A DNA stretch of 64,000 nt from Bacillota bacterium (lineage in GTDB: Bacteria; Bacillota; Clostridia; Acetivibrionales; DSM-1351), in the NCBI GenBank assembly GCA_023441625.1, contig JAEZOA010000136.1:36546-100545 (forward strand), in the 5' to 3' direction. This document shows, one piece after another, positions 52,533 to 59,668 of this stretch; position 1 is the stretch's first letter; every line of letters begins with the position of its first letter. Position numbers and translations under genes: made by a program. The notes under the pieces were generated by a model. That model worked only from the letters and a program-made list of their open reading frames with translations, was not told the DNA's origin and searched no databases.

Positions 52533-53138
52533 ATGAAACAAAAATCTGGTGAGAAAACACTTCTTGCCTCTGTAATACTTAGTTCACCTGGACCTATTGT
52601 CGTTGGTATCGGTCTTCTACTTGGAAGGTCATCCACACAGCTGGCGGACTTTATACGTCGGACAGCAGAGCTTGCTGCGATAATTGTGTCGTGGGTGGTG
52701 TACAGAATTACACGCAAAAATTCAGAAGCTGATGCAGGGCGTAAAGTTCGTTTGGAATCCATTGCTAATATTTGTGTGGGGTTAGCTATGTGCATTAGCG
52801 GTATGGCGATGCTGCTAGTGTCATTTCTATTTAACAGTGGTAAAAAGGGTAATGTAATACCGGGTCTTGTGATTGCAATCCTTGGGGTTATTACAAATAC
52901 ATGGTTTTGGCTCCGATACCGCAAACTTAACAAGGCTAACCCGAACGCAATCCTTGCTACACAAAGTAAGCTTTATCGAGCAAAGTCGTTGGTAGATGCT
53001 TGTGTAACTATTGCGTTGGCTGCGGTTGCAATCTCCCCTACTTCTGCTGCTGCATATTACATAGATGCCGCAGGTTCGGTAGCCGTGGCTGTATATTTGA
53101 TAGTCAATGGTGCAATTACTATATTCGGCAGAAAATAA
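52533..53138 (+). CDS. Small cation-transporter-like membrane protein (CDF-type fold)
   Basis: A 201-residue protein with five or six hydrophobic segments. The opening LLASVILSSPGPIVVGIGLLLGRSSTQLADFIRRTAELAA resembles the first two helices of cation diffusion facilitators, including an Asp in the second helix; AKSLVDACVTIALAAVAI and DAAGSVAVAVYLIVNG resemble helices 5 and 6. The cytoplasmic domain of CDF proteins is absent, so it is a truncated or divergent member. The ATG at 52533 has GGAGGA upstream; the frame open to 52503 is an artefact. Confidence 0.7.
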   Translation: MKQKSGEKTLLASVILSSPGPIVVGIGLLLGRSSTQLADFIRRTAELAAIIVSWVVYRITRKNSEADAGRKVRLESIANICVGLAMCISGMAMLLVSFLFNSGKKGNVIPGLVIAILGVITNTWFWLRYRKLNKANPNAILATQSKLYRAKSLVDACVTIALAAVAISPTSAAAYYIDAAGSVAVAVYLIVNGAITIFGRK

Positions 53139-53213
53139 TTCAAAAGATTTACCAGTACAGTGGAATCTTAGTAAGCCCCTTTTAGAGAATAGCGCAAACC
53201 TATTATAGTTTTA

Positions 53214-53676
53214 TTAGTTATTTACTGCCCAATTTATCCATGAGTCTTTTAATAAGTCACTTAATTCTAGACTTGCCGGATTACTGGTTGGATAAGTCGA
53301 TGGCTCTAATTCTATGTCAGGATATGTACCAAAAATGTGATTAGGCTGACCTTTATCATTAAAGTTTAATTCAACATCCATTCTTAAAATAATTTTGCTA
53401 TTAGGCAAACAAATATCTATTGGTGACATAAACGCATCGCCAGCGCCTCCTGTATTAGTTCCAACAACTGTACCAAGCTGTAATGCTTTTACCGCTGCAA
53501 CAAAAGAATCTGCAGCTGAAAAAGTATCTCTATCTGCGAGAATATAGACTTCCCCATTAAAAGGAAAGCAATTATGAGGTTCCAATTTCTTGGTTATTTC
53601 AAATACATCCCAATCATTTTCATTTAATAGATTAATCTTTGTTTTTTCTATGCTCTTAATATGATTCAGGTTCTTT
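53214..53676 (-). pseudogene. C-terminal fragment of an S41 (tail-specific) peptidase
   Basis: The frame reads FNGEVYILADRDTFSAADSFVAAVKALQLGTVVGTNTGGAG, the catalytic core of S41 peptidases with Ser in TFSAAD. The first half of the family, including the PDZ or N-terminal helical domain, is missing. The frame is open back to 53676, without an ATG or GTG, and stops there at TAA. It is a 5'-truncated gene. Confidence 0.75.
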
Positions 53677-53793
53677 TAGCTTTGGAGTGATTACATATAT
53701 TCTTATTCAATTTCTAAACAAAACACGCGAAATAGAATAATTCAGATATTGAATTAGCTCTTGCATTTATTACAAAAACTATATAATATAAAC

Positions 53794-53922
53794 AGAGTTC
53801 TTGGCTTCAGGTGGAGTTTTTACCCCATCTGAAGCTTAGAAATCGTTATCCAGTGTCGTAGCAACCTTTATCCCACACTTATAGAAGTGGGGGTATTAGC
53901 GGCGGTAGACATCGGATAAATT
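53794..53922 (+). ncRNA. Candidate structured RNA upstream of dus
   Basis: Three nested or consecutive stems can be drawn: GCTTCAGGTGG with CCATCTGAAGC (53804-53835, with one G-U pair), TTATCC (53846-53851) with GGATAA (53914-53919), and CCCACACTT (53872-53880) with AAGTGGGGG (53885-53893, one mismatch). A TATAAT box at 53782-53787 lies just upstream. The GC-rich block stands out in AT-rich intergenic DNA. It recalls the raiA-type conserved clostridial RNA, but that comparison is from memory and unverified. Confidence 0.45.
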
Positions 53923-53957
53923 CGGATTAATTGCTGAACTAGACTAGGAGAAAGTAT

Positions 53958-54923
53958 ATGAACCTTTTATTGGCCCCCATTCAGGGCATGACTATAGCTA
54001 ACTACAGGAATGCATTTGCAAGGATTTTCGGTGGAATAGACACATACTACTCACCTTTTATAGCCACTACTGAAGCAAAAAAAGTAAATACTTCTCTATT
54101 GAAGGACCTACTACCTGAAAATAATAACGCTAGTATTAAGCTGATTCCTCAGCTTCTCAGTAATAATGGAACTGATTTCAGGGTGTATTCTTCTGCAATC
54201 ACTGACATGGGATACAACGAGATAAACTGGAATATTGGATGCCCCTATCCCATGGTGACCAATAAAAAAAAAGGGTCAGGTATTCTGCCTTTTCCTGATA
54301 TGATAAAGAAATTTCTTGATATTGCTTGTGCTGATAATTCTTATACCTTAACCATTAAGATGAGGCTGGGATTAGATGATTCTGAAGCTGGAATTCATGT
54401 AATTGAACTGCTTAATGATTACCCATTGGGTGGAGTGATTATACATGCCCGAACTGGTAAGCAAATGTACACCGGTAATGTTGATTTGAATTCCTTTGAA
54501 GCTCTTGCATCGGCTTGTAAACATGAAGTAACCTATAATGGTGATATATTCACATATGATGACTTTATGAGAATCAGCCAGCGTCTTTCAACTATAAACA
54601 ACTTCATGCTGGGCAGAGGAGCTCTTAGAGATCCATTTCTGCCAGCAGCCATCAAAGGTCATTTAACTCCAGCTTCCAACAAAAAAAACATGATTAGGGC
54701 CTTCCACGATGAAGTTTTTAGCTATTATAAAAATATACTTTCTGGTGAAAAACATTTGTGTGACAAAATGAAGGAATTCTGGGTATATCTATCGGTCCAC
54801 ACAGATAAGGATGGCAGACTCATGAAGAAAATCAAGAAATGCCATACCTCAGCTAGCTATCTTGGAGTAATAAATCAAGTTCTTGATTCTTCTGACCTAT
54901 GGATTGATTCTCCTATATCCTAA
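53958..54923 (+). CDS. tRNA-dihydrouridine synthase family protein
   Basis: A flavoenzyme of 321 residues that reduces uridine in tRNA. The TIM-barrel domain begins LLAPIQGMTIANYRNAF and carries the catalytic Cys in NIGCPYPMVTNKKKGSGIL, the RNA and FMN contacts KMRLG, HARTGKQMYTG and NGDI, and GRGALRDP; a C-terminal helical domain follows. AGGAG lies 9 bases before the ATG. It belongs to the short Dus group; which tRNA position it modifies is not apparent. It may be co-transcribed with the structured RNA upstream. Confidence 0.92.
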   Translation: MNLLLAPIQGMTIANYRNAFARIFGGIDTYYSPFIATTEAKKVNTSLLKDLLPENNNASIKLIPQLLSNNGTDFRVYSSAITDMGYNEINWNIGCPYPMVTNKKKGSGILPFPDMIKKFLDIACADNSYTLTIKMRLGLDDSEAGIHVIELLNDYPLGGVIIHARTGKQMYTGNVDLNSFEALASACKHEVTYNGDIFTYDDFMRISQRLSTINNFMLGRGALRDPFLPAAIKGHLTPASNKKNMIRAFHDEVFSYYKNILSGEKHLCDKMKEFWVYLSVHTDKDGRLMKKIKKCHTSASYLGVINQVLDSSDLWIDSPIS

Positions 54924-55056
54924 TCAACTGTATAAATTTGTCAAATGATTTTTATTTCAACTTTGTATTAATTCCTATCTCTTGTAAATACTACTGAATA
55001 ATACTTTTATACTAGGAAATTTAGTTTATTATCAGTATTTTTTAAGGAGATAGTTA

Positions 55057-56616
55057 ATGTTTAAAAGATCTAAAAATAAAAAATCAATATTAAATGAACC
55101 CATCAAGGATAATAATAAGCCTAAAGATTCTAATCTGAGTAAATCCTTAAAAGATAATATTTCAACCTTTAAAGATATTTTTAAAGACGATGACACACTT
55201 ATTGTCAGGCAGTTTGAGAATGCCCAAAATACTGATATTAAGTGTTGTATTATGTATATAAATGACATGATTGATAAAGCACTTGTTACTGATAATGTAA
55301 TAAAACCAATGTTACTAAGTACTTCTCTTGATAGTAAAACTAATGCAATAGATAAAATAATGAATCATGTTCTGATGACAAGTAGTATTGAAAATACTAC
55401 CTCAGTTGACAAAATAACACATGCAATAATAATAGGCGATACAGTTTTATTTATAGATGGTTTTAATGAAGCCTTAATTATCAGCTCAATTGGCTGGCAG
55501 ACCAGATCCATCAGCGAGCCTGAATCAGAAAGGGTATTACGCGGACCAAGAGAAGGTTTTACAGAGTCGTTAAATATGAATCTTACTATGATAAGGAGAC
55601 GATTAGTTACAAATAACTTGAAATTTAAGTTTAGATTTCTTGGAAAAGAATCAAATACAAAGATCTGTATATGCTATATTGATGGTATCGTAAATAAGCA
55701 AATTCTGGATGAGGTCAACAGACGATTAGATGCTATAAATATTGATGGAATTTTAGGCACAGGAAATATTGTGGAAATTATAAAGGATAACACATATTGC
55801 CCCTTTAAAACAGTTGGTGGAACAGAAAGACCAGACGTTGTAGCAGGAAAATTATTAGAAGGGCGTATTGCAATAGTGATAGATGGAACGCCTTTTGTCC
55901 TGACTATACCTTATATTTTTATTGAATATTTTCAATCTAGTGAAGATTACTATATCAATTTTTATTATGCATCTATAAATAGAATTTTAAGAGTATTGAG
56001 CTTTATTATAACTATTAGTGCTCCTGCTATATATGTTGCAGTGACTACCTTTCATCAGGAAATGATACCGACGGCCTTTATTAAGAGTATAGCATCTGCA
56101 AGACAAGGCGTGCCCTTTCCAACTTTTCTTGAGATGCTATTACTGTTGGTAGCCTTTGAGCTACTAAGAGAAACTGGTATACGTATGCCATCATCTGTTG
56201 GTACAGCCATAAGTGTGGTAGGCGGTATAGTATTGGGGTCGGCAGCCGTTGAAGCAAGAATTGTAAGTGCTCCTGTAGTTATTATACTGGCAATAACCGC
56301 AATCACAGGACTAACAACCCCCAAAATTAAAGGTCCAGAAATAATTATAAGGTTAATCTTTTTATTGTTATCATCTTTGCTTGGTTTTTATGGTTATATG
56401 TTTGGGATAATAGCATTACTAATTCTCTTATTTCAATTGCGTTCTTTTGGGGTTCCTTATATGTTGAATCTGACAAATATAAATCTGGATAATTTAAAGG
56501 ACACAATATTAAGAGCAAACTGGAATGATTTAATTTATCGTCCTAAATATATAGCTCCTAATAATCGAGTTAGAAATGATCCTGGAGGCAAAAAAAATGG
56601 AAAAAAAAATACCTAA
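55057..56616 (+). CDS. gerA: Spore germination protein, GerA family
   Basis: The A subunit of a nutrient germinant receptor in the spore inner membrane, 519 residues. A basic, hydrophilic N-terminal domain (1-280; the segment SEPESERVLRGPREGFTES is a strong family signature) is followed by five or six membrane helices (about 300-480) with PTAFIKSIASARQGVPFPTFLEM. AAGGAGA precedes the ATG. It is the first gene of a gerA-gerC-small protein-gerB operon. Expression is expected in the forespore. Confidence 0.96.
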   Translation: MFKRSKNKKSILNEPIKDNNKPKDSNLSKSLKDNISTFKDIFKDDDTLIVRQFENAQNTDIKCCIMYINDMIDKALVTDNVIKPMLLSTSLDSKTNAIDKIMNHVLMTSSIENTTSVDKITHAIIIGDTVLFIDGFNEALIISSIGWQTRSISEPESERVLRGPREGFTESLNMNLTMIRRRLVTNNLKFKFRFLGKESNTKICICYIDGIVNKQILDEVNRRLDAINIDGILGTGNIVEIIKDNTYCPFKTVGGTERPDVVAGKLLEGRIAIVIDGTPFVLTIPYIFIEYFQSSEDYYINFYYASINRILRVLSFIITISAPAIYVAVTTFHQEMIPTAFIKSIASARQGVPFPTFLEMLLLLVAFELLRETGIRMPSSVGTAISVVGGIVLGSAAVEARIVSAPVVIILAITAITGLTTPKIKGPEIIIRLIFLLLSSLLGFYGYMFGIIALLILLFQLRSFGVPYMLNLTNINLDNLKDTILRANWNDLIYRPKYIAPNNRVRNDPGGKKNGKKNT

Positions 56617-57760
56617 AAAAATAATACTACTTGTCATATTAATTTCTGTTATTTCGGTATCCTTGTGTGGCTGCTGGAACTATAGAGATCTAGAAAAAAT
56701 GTTATTAGTATCAGGCTTTGCTATTGATAAAAACGAAGCAGGTGACAAATATTTGCTTACTATAGAAGTAATTGATTATGAAATGTCAGGAGTACAAGCA
56801 AAGCAGAGTGCAAAGCAGATTCAATCAGAAGGCAAAACTATATTTGAAGCTATTAGAAATGTAATCAATATCATTGGCAGAAGATTGTATTGGGCTCATG
56901 CCAATATGGTCATAATAAGTGAAGACATTGCAAAAGAAGGGATTAATCCGACACTAGATTTTATAGCAAGAGATGCAGAACTAAGAAGTGAAATGTATGT
57001 ATTAATTTCAAAAGAAAAAACTGCAAGAGATGTGTTACTACAGCAAATGCTTATTTCACAGACTAGTTCAGATAATATTGAAAATATGCTGGTTGAGCAA
57101 AAGGATATAGGCGACGCTCCTGATGTCCATGTATATGATTTTATGGAAAATCTGCACTTAGCTGGTTCAATAATACCTGCAGTTCAACTTATGGAAAATA
57201 TGGGTATAAAAACAGCAACACTTGCTGGAACTGCTGTATTTAAGGGTGATAAACTTGTTGGATATTTGAATTTAACAGATTCAAAATTTCTCATTTTTAC
57301 AAGAAATGAAATCAAAAAAGGATTAATTACGGTTAATGAGAATCCCGAAAATAAAGTAGATAATATTACATTAGAAATATTTAAGTCCAAAACAAAAATT
57401 AAACCTAGCTATACTAATAACAGGCTAACTATGAATATTGATATTTCAACAGAAGTGTCAATTGCAGAAATGGCAACTAGTATAGATTTTTCTGATAAAA
57501 AAAACATAGGTAAGCTAAAAAAGGATGCTGAAGATAAGGTCAAATCATCTGTAGAATCTATAGTTAAAAAAGTTCAGCAGGAGTACGGTATCGATATTTT
57601 TAAATTTGACAAAATAATTAAAGCAGAGGAACCTAAGCTTTGGAAGCAGATCGAGCCAGATTGGGATAACGTATTCAAAGAATTAAATTGTAATGTAAAT
57701 GTTAATATTAAAATAAGAAACTGTGGTTTCAGTTCAAAAGCTATAAAAGAAGGAGCTTAG
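56597..57760 (+). CDS. gerC: Germinant receptor lipoprotein, Ger(x)C family
   Basis: The C subunit, a lipoprotein attached to the outer face of the spore inner membrane, 387 residues. The signal peptide ends in the lipobox LCGC and is followed by WNYRDLEKM, the family hallmark, then the GerAC domains to the C-terminus. The ATG at 56597 has GGAGG upstream and lies inside the 3' end of gerA (20-base overlap), so the subunits are produced together. Confidence 0.95.
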   Translation: MEKKIPKKIILLVILISVISVSLCGCWNYRDLEKMLLVSGFAIDKNEAGDKYLLTIEVIDYEMSGVQAKQSAKQIQSEGKTIFEAIRNVINIIGRRLYWAHANMVIISEDIAKEGINPTLDFIARDAELRSEMYVLISKEKTARDVLLQQMLISQTSSDNIENMLVEQKDIGDAPDVHVYDFMENLHLAGSIIPAVQLMENMGIKTATLAGTAVFKGDKLVGYLNLTDSKFLIFTRNEIKKGLITVNENPENKVDNITLEIFKSKTKIKPSYTNNRLTMNIDISTEVSIAEMATSIDFSDKKNIGKLKKDAEDKVKSSVESIVKKVQQEYGIDIFKFDKIIKAEEPKLWKQIEPDWDNVFKELNCNVNVNIKIRNCGFSSKAIKEGA

Positions 57761-57761
57761 C

Positions 57762-57986
57762 ATGTTTATAATTCTAGTTTTAGCTTCAGTTACTAGTTTT
57801 TTATTTATATATTTTGATCTTCTTCCTATATTTCACCAAAAAAATTGGAAGGTGTTTTGGTTATATTCAATAATCTTATTTTTTGCTTATTTAATAGTGA
57901 TTTTATATTTACTTGAAATTAAAGTACCAAGCCCTGCTAAACCATTAAAAAAGCTAGTATTTTTTATATTCGGTTTGCAGGACTAA
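57762..57986 (+). CDS. Small membrane protein of the germination operon
   Basis: A 74-residue protein with two membrane helices (about 2-20 and 30-50) and a basic C-terminal tail. It starts 1 base after the gerC stop with AAGGAG upstream, so it is a genuine operon member. It may correspond to the GerD-independent small D-type subunits found in some gerA operons, which modulate receptor activity; the sequence alone does not prove this. Confidence 0.75.
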   Translation: MFIILVLASVTSFLFIYFDLLPIFHQKNWKVFWLYSIILFFAYLIVILYLLEIKVPSPAKPLKKLVFFIFGLQD

Positions 57987-58004
57987 AGGAAATGGGGAGT
58001 AATA

Positions 58005-59114
58005 ATGAGTATAGAAACAATTTCAAACAGACAGGGCTTTTTTTTGATATCAATGCATTTTGTTGGCAGCTTAGTTATGATTGGTGCAGATATTGCAGCA
58101 AAACAAGATGTCTGGATATCCGTCATACTATCACTAATATTATCAATTCCAATGCTTTATATATACTCAAAACTGCTCATGCTATATCCTGGCAAAAACT
58201 TGTTTGATATAGCATTAGAAGTATTCGGAAATATCTTCGGTAGAATATTATCATTGCTATTTATTTGGTATGCCTTCCATTTGGGAGCATTGGTTATACG
58301 AAACTTCTCAGAGTATATTAATGTAGTCTCTCTTCCGGAAACCCCGCAGACTATGAGTATATACTTTATCGGTCTATTATGTATATGGATGTGTAAAGCA
58401 GGAATTGAAGTGTTAGGACGCTGGTCCTCCTTTACTATTCCATTAATCTTGTTCATACTCATAATTACAATTATTTTATCTTTAACAAAAGCACATTTTA
58501 TTAACTTAAAGCCGGTTATGTATGAAGGAATTAAACCAATCCTATATTCTTCATTTTCCTTTCTTGCATTCCCATTTCTAGAAACAGTGATTTTTACAAT
58601 GCTGTTTAACAATATTAAGAATAATGATAAAATGTTTAGGCTTTTTTTAACCAGTGCAATTATGGGTGGAGCCGCGATACTGTGTGTTTTAGTAAGAAAT
58701 GTACTTGTTATTGGCGCAGAGGGTGTTAATCAAGTTTATTTCCCATCAATGCTGGCAGTTAAGACAATAACAGTAGGGATTTTCATTCAGAGAATTGAAC
58801 TAGTAGTGTCAATTGTATTTATTTTTGGAGCATTTGTAAAAATAAGTGTTTGTCTATTGGCCACATCCATTGGTGTATCCAAGATTTTGAAAATTGATAA
58901 CTATAGAAATATCGTTGCCCCCTTGGGCCTTCTTATGATGAGTCTGGCACTTATTGTTTATGACAACTTAATGGAGATGTTTAATTGGGCAAATAATATA
59001 TATCAATATTATGCTATCCCTTTTCAGTTTATACTGCCAATTGTTTTACTGATCGGTGCTAAAATCAAAATAAAGCTTCAGGCTAAAAAGCAGAAAAAAA
59101 TATCAAGTGGATAA
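58005..59114 (+). CDS. gerB: Germinant receptor permease, GerB family
   Basis: The B subunit, a transporter-fold (APC superfamily) protein of 369 residues with ten hydrophobic segments. It binds germinants such as amino acids. The start ISNRQGFFLISMHFVGSLVM and the segment WSSFTIPLILFILIITIILSL with KPVMYEGIKPI are typical. GGGAG precedes the ATG. It completes an A-C-small-B receptor operon; no terminator is evident after it. Confidence 0.95.
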   Translation: MSIETISNRQGFFLISMHFVGSLVMIGADIAAKQDVWISVILSLILSIPMLYIYSKLLMLYPGKNLFDIALEVFGNIFGRILSLLFIWYAFHLGALVIRNFSEYINVVSLPETPQTMSIYFIGLLCIWMCKAGIEVLGRWSSFTIPLILFILIITIILSLTKAHFINLKPVMYEGIKPILYSSFSFLAFPFLETVIFTMLFNNIKNNDKMFRLFLTSAIMGGAAILCVLVRNVLVIGAEGVNQVYFPSMLAVKTITVGIFIQRIELVVSIVFIFGAFVKISVCLLATSIGVSKILKIDNYRNIVAPLGLLMMSLALIVYDNLMEMFNWANNIYQYYAIPFQFILPIVLLIGAKIKIKLQAKKQKKISSG

Positions 59115-59144
59115 GAGTGTACTAATTTGCATATTATAGGGTTA

Positions 59145-59173
59145 TTGACACAATAGGTTTATTGTGATAAACT
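59145..59173 (+). promoter_or_regulatory. Promoter of the second blaI-blaR1 pair
   Basis: TTGACA (59145-59150), a 17-base spacer and TAAACT (59168-59173) repeat exactly the hexamers of the promoter at 44380-44408. The spacer contains the perfect dyad CACAATA-GGTT-TATTGTG (59149-59166), and AGGTTTAT and AGGTCTAT half-sites lie 28 bases apart. Confidence 0.7.
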
Positions 59174-59242
59174 CATTCTATTAGGTCTATCAGAATAAAC
59201 TTATGGAGTTTCTATAAGTGTGAAATTTATTACAATAAAAAA

Positions 59243-59311
59243 GGGGGATCGAGTCCATGCCAGTACTTTAATGGAGTTTTGTGTCAATTGCGGGGCATGG
59301 GCATAATTATG
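59243..59311 (+). promoter_or_regulatory. Duplicated 69-bp leader element, copy A
   Basis: The element begins GGGGGATCGAGTCCATGCC and ends at the ATG of the BlaI gene. GTCCATGCC can pair with GGCATGGGC downstream (one G-U pair), or GTCC can pair with upstream GGAT. Inside lies an 11-codon frame, MEFCVNCGAWA (59271-59306), whose TAA is 2 bases before the ATG. The other copy, at 63822-63890, differs at only about six positions. Confidence 0.65.
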
Positions 59312-59668
59312 GAGCAGTACAAATTATTTGATGCAGAATATAAATTTGCTAGTATAATATGGGAAAACGAACCTATTAATTCAACCGAACTAGTTAAGCT
59401 TAGTTTTGAAAAACTAGGTTGGAAGAAGTCTACTACATACACAGTATTAAGAAAGCTTTGCGAGCGTGGGATTCTTAAAAATGAAAATGCTATAGTTTCA
59501 GCACTTATAAAAAAAGAAGCTGCACAGAAATATGAAAGTCAAACAGTTATTGAAAAATCCTTTGACGGGTCTCTTCCACGATTCTTAACTGCATTTTTAG
59601 GTGAAAAGAAAATAACTAAAAAAGAGGCAGAGGAATTAAAGCGTATCATTGAGGAGGCGACAAAATGA
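59309..59668 (+). CDS. BlaI/MecI-type repressor
   Basis: A 119-residue winged-helix repressor closely similar to that at 43976. The shared blocks are WENEPINSTELVKLS, WKKSTTYTVLRKLCERGILKNE and FDGSLPRFLTAFLG. The ATG at 59309 follows the leader element; a TTG at 59279 would extend the protein by 10 residues encoded by the element (including RGMGII), and no good Shine-Dalgarno site decides between them. It overlaps the partner peptidase gene by 4 bases. Confidence 0.92.
   Translation: MEQYKLFDAEYKFASIIWENEPINSTELVKLSFEKLGWKKSTTYTVLRKLCERGILKNENAIVSALIKKEAAQKYESQTVIEKSFDGSLPRFLTAFLGEKKITKKEAEELKRIIEEATK

Noticed and set aside
52457..52933. 158-residue minus-strand frame
   Set aside because: It is antisense to the CDF-like gene, has no ribosome binding site and shows no recognisable domain.
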